This document shows, piece after piece, positions 8,499-17,107 of a DNA stretch of 64,000 bases. The notes under the pieces are model-generated. The model was not told where the DNA came from. It saw nothing but the letters and a program-made list of their open reading frames with translations, and ran no database searches. Every line of letters begins with the position of its first letter. Position 1 is the stretch's first letter. The translations under genes were made by a program, and so were the position numbers. This DNA comes from Paludibacteraceae bacterium (GTDB taxonomy: Bacteria; Bacteroidota; Bacteroidia; Bacteroidales; Paludibacteraceae). The stretch is taken from contig JARLGW010000001.1 in assembly GCA_031292565.1 (NCBI GenBank), forward strand, positions 496,001-560,000. The letters run 5' to 3'.

Positions 8499-9926
8499 AT
8501 GGAAGAATTAAATAAACTTTTCGAGCAACATTTCGGCAGCCAACCCACTTTTACACAGAAACTTAAAGGAGCCGGTTCCAACCGCACCTATTACCGCTTG
8601 AGCGACGGTAAGAACACGGCAATCGGCGTGGAAGGCGAATCGAATATAGAAAACAAGGCTTTTATTGACTTAGCCCACCATTTTTCCAACCAGATATTGC
8701 CCACACCAAAGGTTTTCGCTTACACTGACGATTATCGGTTCTACATACAACAGGATTTGGGCGATGTTTCCTTGTTCGACTATGTTGCGAATGGCATTAA
8801 AACGGGTAATTTTTCGCCCGACGAGAAAAAGATGCTATTCAAAACCATTGAATTGCTGGCTTGCATGCAATTCGACGGAGCTCGCGGGTTGGATTTCTCC
8901 GTGTGCTATCCACAAGCGGAGTTCGACCACAACACGGTGATGTGGGATTTAAACTACTTTAAATATTGCTTTTTAAAAACCACGGGCGTGGAGTTTTTTG
9001 AGCCTGCACTGGAAGAAGACTTCCAACAACTGGCTGACGACCTGCTGAATGATAAAACAAAGGTATTTCTATACCGCGATTTCCAAGCCCGCAACGTGAT
9101 GATTAAGGACGGGCATCCTTTTTTTATAGATTTTCAAGGTGGACGCAAAGGCCCTGTTTACTACGATGTGGCCTCATTCGTGTGGCAAGCAAAAGCCAAT
9201 TACCCTGCGGAATTAAAAGAAGAATTGATAGGCCACTACCTGCAAACGCTACAAGCGTATATAGGTATAGATGAAGCTGTTTTTCGCGAACGCCTCAACC
9301 TGTTTGTTTTCTTCCGCACATTGCAAGTGCTAGGGGCTTATGGATTCAGAGGCTATTTTGAAAAGAAGTCACATTTTATTGAAAGCATCCCATTTGCCAT
9401 CAAAAACCTAAAGGAATTGCTGGCATCCGGGAAATTCTCGGTGTATCCTCATTTGGAAAGGGTATTGCAAGCCATGTGTGCGCTGCCTCAATTCGCCCCA
9501 CAAGAAATAGAACTGACAACGAAACTTACCGTTACCATTTATAGCTTTTCGTTCAAGAAAGGAATACCGGAAGATAAATCGGGCAACGGGGGCGGTTACG
9601 TGTTCGACTGCCGTGGCATGGATAATCCGGGCAGGTATGAAGAGTACAAGAAGCTAACGGGGTTGGATAAACCCGTTATCGATTTTCTGGAAAAGAAAGG
9701 TGAAATAACTTCTTTTTTAGATTCTGCCTATAAACTGGCGGATAGCCATGTGTCTGATTTCTTAAAAAGAGGTTTCACCCATTTGATGTTTTGCTTTGGT
9801 TGCACGGGTGGGCAGCATCGTTCGGTATATTCCGCACAACATTTAGCCGAATATTTAGCCTCAAAATATGATGTAAAGGTAAAACTACAACATCGCGAAC
9901 AAAATATTTATCAGGAATTTAATTAA
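8499..9926 (+). CDS. AmgK-like sugar kinase fused to a RapZ C-terminal domain
   Basis: A 475-residue two-domain protein. Residues about 1-325 are an aminoglycoside phosphotransferase-type kinase: FLYRDFQARNVM is the catalytic loop (Asp base, Asn metal ligand, with Tyr where many relatives have His) and FIDFQGGRKGP is the metal-binding block seen in AmgK, the anomeric kinase of N-acetylmuramate/N-acetylglucosamine. Residues about 345-475 match the RapZ C-terminal domain: FDCRGMDNPGRYEE, TGLDKPVIDFL and CFGCTGGQHRSVYSA, the region that senses glucosamine-6-phosphate in enterobacterial RapZ. The RapZ P-loop domain is absent. The next gene, 9 bp downstream, is a MurU-like nucleotidyltransferase, supporting a role in cell-wall sugar recycling. 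Assignment is strong for the domains, inferential for the substrate. Confidence 0.88.
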   Translation: MEELNKLFEQHFGSQPTFTQKLKGAGSNRTYYRLSDGKNTAIGVEGESNIENKAFIDLAHHFSNQILPTPKVFAYTDDYRFYIQQDLGDVSLFDYVANGIKTGNFSPDEKKMLFKTIELLACMQFDGARGLDFSVCYPQAEFDHNTVMWDLNYFKYCFLKTTGVEFFEPALEEDFQQLADDLLNDKTKVFLYRDFQARNVMIKDGHPFFIDFQGGRKGPVYYDVASFVWQAKANYPAELKEELIGHYLQTLQAYIGIDEAVFRERLNLFVFFRTLQVLGAYGFRGYFEKKSHFIESIPFAIKNLKELLASGKFSVYPHLERVLQAMCALPQFAPQEIELTTKLTVTIYSFSFKKGIPEDKSGNGGGYVFDCRGMDNPGRYEEYKKLTGLDKPVIDFLEKKGEITSFLDSAYKLADSHVSDFLKRGFTHLMFCFGCTGGQHRSVYSAQHLAEYLASKYDVKVKLQHREQNIYQEFN

Positions 9927-9935
9927 ACAACAATT

Positions 9936-10667
9936 ATGAAAGCAATGATATTTGCCGCGGGCTTGGGTACACGATTGAAACCGCTAACGGACAACATGCC
10001 TAAAGCCATGGTGGAAATAGCCGGAAAGCCTTTGCTGGAACACGTTATTTTAAAATTAAAAGCAGCGGGATTTGATGAAATTATTGTGAATGTTCATCAT
10101 TTTGCAGAACAGATAATTTCATTTTTGGAGGCGGAAAATAATTTCGGGATACGTATCGAAATATCAGACGAAAGTGATATGTTGCTTGAAACGGGGGGTG
10201 GAATAAAAAAAGCAGCAGCTTTTTTTGATGACGGAAAACCGTTCCTCGTACACAATGTAGATATTCTTTCGGATATTGACTTGCTCGAATTTTATCAATA
10301 TAACGTGGCAAGCAAAGCCATTGCTACGCTTTTGGTGAGCGAACGAAGTACTTCAAGGTATCTCCTTTTTGATAAGGACAATCACCTCCACGCGTGGATT
10401 AATGAAAAAACGTGGGAAATTAAATCGCCGTACCCGAACATCGTGGCTACAGATTACAAGAAATATGCATTCTCTGGGATACACGTTATTTCACCCGAAA
10501 TATTCGCGTATATGGATAACTGGAAGGGGAAGTTTTCAATTATTGATTTCTACCTCTCTATTGCGGACAAAACTAACGTTGACTGTTATATAGCCCAAGG
10601 GATGAAACTTATTGATGTAGGAAAGCTTGACAGCTTAACAGAGGCTGAGAATTTTATTAAGCTATAG
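9936..10667 (+). CDS. Sugar-1-phosphate nucleotidyltransferase (MurU-like)
   Basis: A 243-residue GT-A nucleotidyltransferase. MIFAAGLGTRLKPLTDNMPKA holds the nucleotide-binding G-x-G-T-R loop and the conserved Lys; VHNVDILSDIDL carries the metal-binding Asp, and IDVGKLDSL is the typical C-terminal block. The length fits MurU, which makes UDP-MurNAc from MurNAc-1-phosphate, better than the longer glucose-1-phosphate thymidylyltransferases. It follows the AmgK-like kinase by 9 bp, so the pair could take free amino sugar to UDP-sugar and bypass part of the de novo route. Its last 11 bp overlap, tail to tail, the 3' end of the WecA-like gene on the other strand. Substrate is inferred. Confidence 0.82.
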   Translation: MKAMIFAAGLGTRLKPLTDNMPKAMVEIAGKPLLEHVILKLKAAGFDEIIVNVHHFAEQIISFLEAENNFGIRIEISDESDMLLETGGGIKKAAAFFDDGKPFLVHNVDILSDIDLLEFYQYNVASKAIATLLVSERSTSRYLLFDKDNHLHAWINEKTWEIKSPYPNIVATDYKKYAFSGIHVISPEIFAYMDNWKGKFSIIDFYLSIADKTNVDCYIAQGMKLIDVGKLDSLTEAENFIKL

Positions 10668-11775
10668 GTTGTTGTTGCTTTTTTTTGTGTTTATCTACAA
10701 CACGCCACATGATACAAGTATAGATAATAGCTAACAATGCAGCGGCTCCACCCAACATACTATTTTTCCATTGGCTACCTATTAAAGCTAAAGCTATAAA
10801 ACTTAGATTAACGGAAACAAGTATCAAGGTTACCTGGCGATGCTTCAAGCCTATGCTTAACAGCAAGTGATGTACGTGGTTCTTATCAGCTTTAAATGGC
10901 GAATATCCTTTTTTTATTCGGGTAAACATTACCCGCAAAGTATCAAACAAAGGTACAGCCAAAATACAAACTGACATGGCTGGTGCTGCATACATGAAAT
11001 ATTTAACATTAGGAGGAGTCTTATTTACTTCACAAAATTTTACGACAAAAACATATACAATATAACCCAGTACCAATGCACCGGAATCGCCCATGAAAAT
11101 TTTAGATTTTTTGCCAAATACATTGTATATGAAAAATAGGGCTAACGCTCCTATTAAGCTATATGCCATTAAAGCCAAATTCAATTCACCTATCAATTGG
11201 AAATAAATGCCAAAAAAGCCACAAATAACTATTCCTATACCTGTAGCCAAACCATCTACCCCATCTATCAGATTGAGGCTGTTGATAATTAAAAAGAACA
11301 AGAAAAATGAAGATAGATAACTTACAATAAAAAGATTATCTGGGATTTCACTTATCCAAAAGAAACCATGTAGATTAGTCAATCGAATATTGGCTACTAC
11401 AATAACAATAAACCCGGCAAAGATTTCACCAATAAATTTTTTCTTTGCTGAGAAAGATAACAAATCATCCAAGAAGCCAACAAAAAATATAAGATAGAGT
11501 CCGGCTAGGAAATACCTACCATTATCCGAAACATCTACCGAAAATGAAAATAACAAATAAGAAAGAAGGAATGCCGTAAAAATATTAATTCCCCCAACGT
11601 TAGGTATGTTGCCTTTATGAGAAGTTCTTTTATTAGGCTTAACAACAAGTTGCTTCCTTATAGAAACTTTAAGGACATAAGGCATTGTAATTAATCCTAT
11701 GACAAAAGAAATTATGATGGTAAGAAAAGGATAGTAACTCAACCATCCAATGTATGTTTTAAAGAAATCAATCAT
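10657..11775 (-). CDS. Undecaprenyl-phosphate sugar-1-phosphate transferase (MraY/WecA family)
   Basis: A 372-residue polytopic membrane enzyme with about ten helices. Motifs: GFLDDLLSF (the DD metal-binding pair), NLIDGVDGLATGIG, FMGDSGALVLGY and KNHVHHLLLSIG near the end, all in family order. WecA/TagO-type members put a sugar-1-phosphate on undecaprenyl phosphate, the first step of glycan repeat-unit assembly. It is the most downstream gene of the polysaccharide locus and lacks the peptidoglycan context expected of MraY, so WecA-type is favoured. A strong GGAGG Shine-Dalgarno sits just upstream of the ATG at 11775. It overlaps the MurU-like gene by 11 bp, tail to tail. Confidence 0.9.
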   Translation of the reverse strand: MIDFFKTYIGWLSYYPFLTIIISFVIGLITMPYVLKVSIRKQLVVKPNKRTSHKGNIPNVGGINIFTAFLLSYLLFSFSVDVSDNGRYFLAGLYLIFFVGFLDDLLSFSAKKKFIGEIFAGFIVIVVANIRLTNLHGFFWISEIPDNLFIVSYLSSFFLFFLIINSLNLIDGVDGLATGIGIVICGFFGIYFQLIGELNLALMAYSLIGALALFFIYNVFGKKSKIFMGDSGALVLGYIVYVFVVKFCEVNKTPPNVKYFMYAAPAMSVCILAVPLFDTLRVMFTRIKKGYSPFKADKNHVHHLLLSIGLKHRQVTLILVSVNLSFIALALIGSQWKNSMLGGAAALLAIIYTCIMWRVVDKHKKKQQQPIA

Positions 11776-11870
11776 TGCATTTCCTCCGGGTTTTACTTTT
11801 TAAAAGAGATTTCCTGCAAAATTAAGAAAATATCTAAAGATTCCACATTGAATAATCATTTAAAGTCATA

Positions 11871-11902
11871 AAAAAAGCTGTATGCAAAAAAAGGCATAAC
11901 AG
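11871..11902 (-). terminator. Probable terminator after the Wzz-like gene
   Basis: On the minus strand CTGTTATGC and GCATACAG form a stem (one bulge) with a T-rich loop, followed by TTTTTTT. It begins about 20 bp after the stop codon. Confidence 0.65.
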
Positions 11903-11922
11903 TTATCCTTAAAAAGGATACT

Positions 11923-12873
11923 TTAGTCTTTCAATAATGCTTTTATTCTTTTTCTATAATAAACAATAAATGCCAAAAATAAACCAAAAGCATACAAAAG
12001 TCCTACATTCTTCACAAAAATGGAGATTGTAGATTTATCTGCTTGGACAGTAACTCCAGAGTAAACAGAAACGACATTAGGCTGTAAAATCAATTTGGCT
12101 TGTAAATTATTTTTTTGATTTTTTATCTCTATCATTTCTTTGTAGTATGAAGATTCTTCGCCCAAAATTACAGATGATTTATCTAACTGTAAAGCTAGGT
12201 TATTTTTATTTCTTAATTGCTCTTTTCTCAGGCTATCTAATGCCATAATTTCAATGTCCAAAGCCTGTATTCTTTCTTGTAAAGATTTTATTCTTTCTTG
12301 CTCTACACCTATTAAATATGGATTTCTAATCAGGTAGTCAACTATTTTTTGTTGAATTTCTTGAAAATTAGTTACTCCTTTAGCATAAATTCTCACAGAC
12401 AAAAAATTGCCCATTCTAGAATTCAAAGTATCCTCTCGAAAAGAATTTCCATAATCAACATAATCTCTTGTTTTATTATTATTTAAATCTATAACAAAAA
12501 AGGGATTTAGCGCATATACTTTTTTTACAACATAATTATCTATTTTTAAAGTCTGAGCAAACACCACATTACCGGTGTCAGGATTAATCGTTTGGCCTAA
12601 TACTCTTATAATATCTGAGACCTCATAGCTATCGGTATTTCCATTTATTTGCAACATAAATTCTGCAAATTGTTTCCGATTCTCTTTCATACTTTTATAA
12701 ACTGAAAGAGAAACACCAATAATTAAAAATGGAAGGATAATAATTATATTTTTAAAATGAAATTTTATCAGTGACAAGAGAAAATTCCAACATTTAATAA
12801 TTATGGTTCTAAACAAGTTTATTCCTCTGTTTATAAGTTCAAACAAATCCATTTCTTTATTTCCTTTTTCCAT
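11923..12873 (-). CDS. Wzz-like polysaccharide chain-length determinant
   Basis: A 316-residue protein with membrane segments at about 43-60 and 283-303 enclosing a soluble domain with a coiled-coil-rich stretch (about 195-255), the layout of polysaccharide co-polymerases that set chain length. No kinase domain is attached, so it is the Wzz rather than the Wzc type. Two starts are possible: ATG at 12873 and ATG at 12852 (MDLFELINRG); the second has AAGGA at good spacing upstream and may be real. A promoter at 12952-12980 would give this gene its own transcript. Low G+C like the rest of the locus. Confidence 0.8.
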   Translation of the reverse strand: MEKGNKEMDLFELINRGINLFRTIIIKCWNFLLSLIKFHFKNIIIILPFLIIGVSLSVYKSMKENRKQFAEFMLQINGNTDSYEVSDIIRVLGQTINPDTGNVVFAQTLKIDNYVVKKVYALNPFFVIDLNNNKTRDYVDYGNSFREDTLNSRMGNFLSVRIYAKGVTNFQEIQQKIVDYLIRNPYLIGVEQERIKSLQERIQALDIEIMALDSLRKEQLRNKNNLALQLDKSSVILGEESSYYKEMIEIKNQKNNLQAKLILQPNVVSVYSGVTVQADKSTISIFVKNVGLLYAFGLFLAFIVYYRKRIKALLKD

Positions 12874-12951
12874 ATGAATCTAATAATTTTAGTATTTCAA
12901 ATTTTTACTATCTAATAAATATAAAAACGAACAAAAATATAAAAATTTCAC

Positions 12952-12980
12952 CAAATATATACAAATACATAGCCTGCAAA
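12952..12980 (-). promoter_or_regulatory. Promoter of the Wzz-like gene
   Basis: Minus-strand TTTG (12980-12977), 17-bp spacer, TATATTTG (12959-12952). It fits the phylum consensus within its allowed spacing. Confidence 0.7.
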
Positions 12981-13015
12981 TTATACTATTCTGAAAAATT
13001 ATGTACCTCCTAATA

Positions 13016-13828
13016 TTAGAAAAGCTTACTTAATGTATCTTTATTAACATTATTTCTTTGTCGATCAATAAACCAGCCCCATTTATTAAAATATTTAACA
13101 GCAGAACAAATATGCACTAATAATAATTTTTTATTATTGTACGAATCACGATGAAATTCATGATATACGGTAACATTTGGATAATAAACGGTTCTAAAGG
13201 TAGCATTAATTCTTCTAGAAAAATCAAGATCTTCACAATACATAAAAAAACGTTCATCAAAACATCCAACTTTATTTAATACAGAGGATCTGACAAGCAT
13301 AAAACAACCAGATAAGCTAGGTACATCCATTTGTTTTGTATAATCAGCATCATACAATTGATATTTTCTTGTTAATTTTTCAGTAATTTTCTTTGAAAAG
13401 AAAAACTTTCTGAAAATTAAATCGATTGGATTTGGTAATAATTTACAAAGAAATTGGTTTTCACCATTAGGAAAACAAATCTTAGGCATAACCAAACCAA
13501 TATCACCATTCTTTATCATGAAAGAAAATAGACCCTCAAGAACTCCTTCATTGAAATATATATCTGGATTTAAAATTAAATGGTAATATGATTTATTATT
13601 GATATTTTTCAAAATTCTATTGTGGGCTGCACCAAATCCAATATTCTTATTTATAAAAAGATATTCAACACGACTATCTGTTATTATTGATTTTAATCTA
13701 TCAGTAGGCGAATTATCTACAAGAAATAACTTAACATTCATTTTTGTATTTAAAAACGAATGAATTGTTCTTATTAATTCTTCAGAATTATTTTGATATA
13801 AGACTATAGAAGCTGAGATATCGAACAT
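13016..13828 (-). CDS. Family 2 glycosyltransferase (rhamnosyltransferase-like)
   Basis: A 270-residue GT2 enzyme. Visible blocks are ISASIVLYQNN at the start, NKNIGFGAAHNRIL (about 59-72), LILNPDIYF (about 84-92, with the catalytic-metal Asp) and SGCFMLVRSSVLNKVGCFDE followed by FFMYCEDLDFSRRI, the acceptor/base region typical of WbbL/rhamnosyltransferase-like proteins. It is soluble or peripheral with no membrane helix. It follows the GT4 gene by 10 bp in the polysaccharide locus and should add one sugar to the repeat unit; donor identity is unknown. Confidence 0.88.
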   Translation of the reverse strand: MFDISASIVLYQNNSEELIRTIHSFLNTKMNVKLFLVDNSPTDRLKSIITDSRVEYLFINKNIGFGAAHNRILKNINNKSYYHLILNPDIYFNEGVLEGLFSFMIKNGDIGLVMPKICFPNGENQFLCKLLPNPIDLIFRKFFFSKKITEKLTRKYQLYDADYTKQMDVPSLSGCFMLVRSSVLNKVGCFDERFFMYCEDLDFSRRINATFRTVYYPNVTVYHEFHRDSYNNKKLLLVHICSAVKYFNKWGWFIDRQRNNVNKDTLSKLF

Positions 13829-13838
13829 AATTATTTTT

Positions 13839-14891
13839 TTAACGTATAAAATCAGAATACAATTTCAAATAGTTATCGGCCATTATATTTGATGAAAATT
13901 TCAAAACAGCTTTTTTATAAGCTTTTTCTCCAAGTATTTTTTTTCTATGATATGCAAACTCTATTGCACACTGTAAACTTTCAATATTATCTAATTCAAA
14001 AAAAGATGCTTCTTCTCTAGTAAATATTTCATTAAACGATGGAATATCAGAACAAACTATCGCCTTACCTTCTAGAGCTGCTTCTACCATAGACAAACCA
14101 AATCCTTCTGAATACGAAGTCATCACATACACATCAATATTATCTAAATAACAATATGGATTCTTCACATAAGGATGAAATAATACTCTATCAGACAAAC
14201 TGTATTTATCCGCCAATTCTTTCAACTCATTTAATGCTGGCCCATCTCCGATAAGAACAAAAGCATAATCTGTATTTCTTTTTAGAAATTCTAAAACTTG
14301 GCAAAGACCCTTCCTCTTTGTTATCAAAGCATAAGAGCCTAATACCCTATATTTTTCATGTAATTTTAAGATTGCTTTATCCAAACCCGTATCTCTTTCT
14401 GTTAATACATTGTTATCAACAGAACAACCATTATAAATTGTAATAAGTTTTTTCAAAAACGGAGAATACTGATTGTTTAGTTGATTCGATATGGTGGTTA
14501 CTACATCGAACTTATTTTGAAAATAAAGCCAGTATCTTGTAAGTAGATATGCCAACAGTTTGTTGTATTCATAACTAAATGTTTTATATGTATCTTGATG
14601 TAATGTTGATATTGTTACAGCTCTTTTAATCTTTGATTTTCTTTTCCATTTTGCCACATATTTATCAGGCCTTAAACAATGTGAATGTATTACATCATAT
14701 TGATCAAAATCTATAGATTGATTCATCGATATCCTAATGGTAGGGCAAGAAAAATCTAATCCTTTTTTATCATCAAAATAATAAACATGAATTATCACAT
14801 CTGTTTTATCCAATAAAGCTGTTACAATATTGTGCACAACAACTATAGGGCCTTGATTCACCAACGAAGGAATAATAAAGGCTATTTTCAT
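13839..14891 (-). CDS. Family 4 glycosyltransferase
   Basis: A 350-residue GT-B fold retaining glycosyltransferase. The N-terminal domain opens with MKIAFIIPSLVNQGPIVVVHN; the C-terminal domain has ALITKRKGL (donor-phosphate Arg/Lys) and YSEGFGLSMVEAALEGKAIV with the E-x7-E motif, ending SDIPSFNEI. It is 7 bp downstream of another GT4 gene and 10 bp upstream of a GT2 gene, consistent with stepwise assembly of one repeat unit. The particular sugar cannot be read from sequence. Confidence 0.88.
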   Translation of the reverse strand: MKIAFIIPSLVNQGPIVVVHNIVTALLDKTDVIIHVYYFDDKKGLDFSCPTIRISMNQSIDFDQYDVIHSHCLRPDKYVAKWKRKSKIKRAVTISTLHQDTYKTFSYEYNKLLAYLLTRYWLYFQNKFDVVTTISNQLNNQYSPFLKKLITIYNGCSVDNNVLTERDTGLDKAILKLHEKYRVLGSYALITKRKGLCQVLEFLKRNTDYAFVLIGDGPALNELKELADKYSLSDRVLFHPYVKNPYCYLDNIDVYVMTSYSEGFGLSMVEAALEGKAIVCSDIPSFNEIFTREEASFFELDNIESLQCAIEFAYHRKKILGEKAYKKAVLKFSSNIMADNYLKLYSDFIR

Positions 14892-14898
14892 TACTTAT

Positions 14899-15975
14899 CT
14901 ATTTATTAAGTTCTACGGTATCAAATTTTGATTGACACAAAAAATCTATTTCACTATCCAAATCATCGTATCCTCTAGCCTTTTGGTATGTATTATAAGC
15001 ACCTTCAGATAATTTATTTCTAAGAATTTTATCATTCAAAACTTGTAGAATACAACAATTAAAATCAATAAAATTCTTATTTTCAGCTAATAATCCATTT
15101 TCTAAATGTTTTATGGCATATGGCATAGCTGAATTATTAAATGCAACTACAGGTACCCCAAAAGACATTGCTTCAATTATTACCATACCAAAACCCTCAA
15201 GAAGAGATGGAAAAACAAAGCAAGTTGCTTTTCTGTAAAAATTATCTAAATCGCCACGGCTAACCCTACCATAAAAAGAGACATTACTATCCAAGCCTTT
15301 TTCAGTAACAAAACGTCTAAGGAAAGAATAGTAATCTTCGTCTATTACTTTACCAACAATATTACAATGGAAGACAATATCCTCACTCTTAAGTAGAAGT
15401 AATGCTTTAAGTAAAAAAATCAAACCCTTCCGTCTTTCAATAGTACCAACATATAGCAAATCCGCCTCTTCGTTTTTTAATTCTTTTTTTATTATAAGTC
15501 TCTTTTCAAAGGCAAGTTGTAAATAAAAGAATCGCTTTTTAGGTAATAAATTTTGAAAAACATCTTTAACATAGGGACTTGGAATAATTGTAGAATAACA
15601 AAATTTCAAAAATCTCAATTCTAAAAATTTGTGAATTTTATGTGGTATGAATTTTTCTTCTCCAAAAAAATTAAAGTGATGATGGATTGAAATTAATTTA
15701 GACTTCGAAAACAATCTCAGAAAGAAAAAAAGGAGAATCAATCTTGTATACAAACGACTATTAGTCAATATAATATCATATTTTCTAGCTCTAAAAAACT
15801 CTTTTAAATATACAATATTGTACAAATACTTACTATTAGAACAAAGCATAGAATCGGTAAGAAAATCAATCGTGTAATTTTTCTTTAAAATAATTCTATC
15901 AATAAAATAGTGGTCATATATTTGACCACCAGTAGTTGCATCTTTGTATTCTGGATATATTACTAAAATTTTCAT
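14899..15975 (-). CDS. Family 4 glycosyltransferase
   Basis: A 358-residue GT-B glycosyltransferase. LLYVGTIERRKGLIFLLKAL (about 173-192) is the donor-binding region and SLLEGFGMVIIEAMSFGVPV the E-x7-E motif, followed by FNNSAMPYAI. It begins immediately after the stop of the WbsX-like gene with no intergenic base, which implies translational coupling. The coding sequence is very A+T rich. It presumably adds one residue of the surface glycan; donor unknown. Confidence 0.88.
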   Translation of the reverse strand: MKILVIYPEYKDATTGGQIYDHYFIDRIILKKNYTIDFLTDSMLCSNSKYLYNIVYLKEFFRARKYDIILTNSRLYTRLILLFFFLRLFSKSKLISIHHHFNFFGEEKFIPHKIHKFLELRFLKFCYSTIIPSPYVKDVFQNLLPKKRFFYLQLAFEKRLIIKKELKNEEADLLYVGTIERRKGLIFLLKALLLLKSEDIVFHCNIVGKVIDEDYYSFLRRFVTEKGLDSNVSFYGRVSRGDLDNFYRKATCFVFPSLLEGFGMVIIEAMSFGVPVVAFNNSAMPYAIKHLENGLLAENKNFIDFNCCILQVLNDKILRNKLSEGAYNTYQKARGYDDLDSEIDFLCQSKFDTVELNK

Positions 15976-17085
15976 TTATTTTAACTTATCGCCTAACACT
16001 TCTAGAAACTGTCTTCCAAACTTTAAATCGGGTTCCATATAATTACCTTCAGCCCATTCATTCCATGATTTAACAATGATCAAACGTTCTTCTTCTGGTT
16101 TGTTCTTAACACTTTCAAACACATGATCTACATGCTTTTTAAATAATTTAGGATTAGAACCTGTTAAAATATGTCCATTCTTTCCACTGCGCGGAGAATG
16201 ATCCCAACCTGGAATTATAGACGGAATTACTCTCTTATCACAATCGATAGAATTACTAAAAAACGGATAAACTTTTTTATAAGAATATGCCAAAGGCACT
16301 CCTCTGAAAATTTTAATTATTCGTCGTAATACTTTATTGATAAAAGTTCTTTGCTCTAAATAGCCCCCCAATCTGACAAAATTCACAGCATCAAAACCAT
16401 CTGCTAACATTTGTGCCAAAGTATCCTTTTCCTGTTGTCCATGGTACTCTGATTTACCCATAGTATGTGCTACAAAATAAACACCGGGCAGTCCATTTTC
16501 TTTGGCAAGCGATTGCCATAAGTCTATAAAATGTTTTGCGTCAGGCAATTGCTGTGGTTTATAAACCATAAACAAAGGTTTGCCATTAACTTTGATGTAT
16601 CGTTTATCTTTTAACGCGGGCAATATAGTGTTAAAATGATTAATATAATCTTCATCTCCGGGATATTCTTGTTCAATAAGCACATTACGATTCTTAAGCC
16701 CGTGTTGAAACCCTTTCCAAGTCTCATTTGCCCATGCCAATGCAAAAGGGAAATTAGGCTCACCACTTAACAGGACTTCATGAAAAGGTCTTTCTAATAA
16801 TCTCTTGCCATTTCCAAACCAATAATGCCAATACAAAAACCCTTCTATGCCATATTCTTTAGCCATGTCGGCCTGAGCTTGCCTTGTTTCTGGCACTCTA
16901 AGGTCATAGTAACCCAAATCGGCAGGTACTCGCGGCTGATAATGTCCTCTAAAATATTTTTTAGCCTTCCCCACATTCGTCCATTCAGTAAATCCAGGAC
17001 CCCACCATGTATCATTTTCTTTAATTGGATGGAATTGAGGGAGATATAATGCTAATAATCGCACTTTGTTTTGGGTGTTTTTCAT
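15976..17085 (-). CDS. WbsX-like protein (GH99-like, polysaccharide locus)
   Basis: A 369-residue member of the WbsX / glycosyl hydrolase 99-like family found in O-antigen and capsule loci. Characteristic blocks: LALYLPQFHPI (about 10-20), WWGPGFTEWTNV (27-38), EGFLYWHYWFGNGKRLLE (about 76-93), FALAWANETW and, near the C-terminus, IVKSWNEWAEGNYMEPD with the conserved acidic residues. Relatives of GH99 act on mannosides, but whether WbsX proteins hydrolyse or transfer sugars is not settled. Higher G+C than the flanking Wzy and GT4 genes by eye. No signal peptide is seen. Confidence 0.88.
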   Translation of the reverse strand: MKNTQNKVRLLALYLPQFHPIKENDTWWGPGFTEWTNVGKAKKYFRGHYQPRVPADLGYYDLRVPETRQAQADMAKEYGIEGFLYWHYWFGNGKRLLERPFHEVLLSGEPNFPFALAWANETWKGFQHGLKNRNVLIEQEYPGDEDYINHFNTILPALKDKRYIKVNGKPLFMVYKPQQLPDAKHFIDLWQSLAKENGLPGVYFVAHTMGKSEYHGQQEKDTLAQMLADGFDAVNFVRLGGYLEQRTFINKVLRRIIKIFRGVPLAYSYKKVYPFFSNSIDCDKRVIPSIIPGWDHSPRSGKNGHILTGSNPKLFKKHVDHVFESVKNKPEEERLIIVKSWNEWAEGNYMEPDLKFGRQFLEVLGDKLK

Positions 17086-17107
17086 AATAATAACAAAAAA
17101 ATTATGT

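Noticed and set aside
10657-11775. Reading the MraY-family gene as mraY
   Set aside because: It lies in a surface polysaccharide locus, not a cell-wall gene cluster, and its HVHH block fits the WecA/TagO branch.
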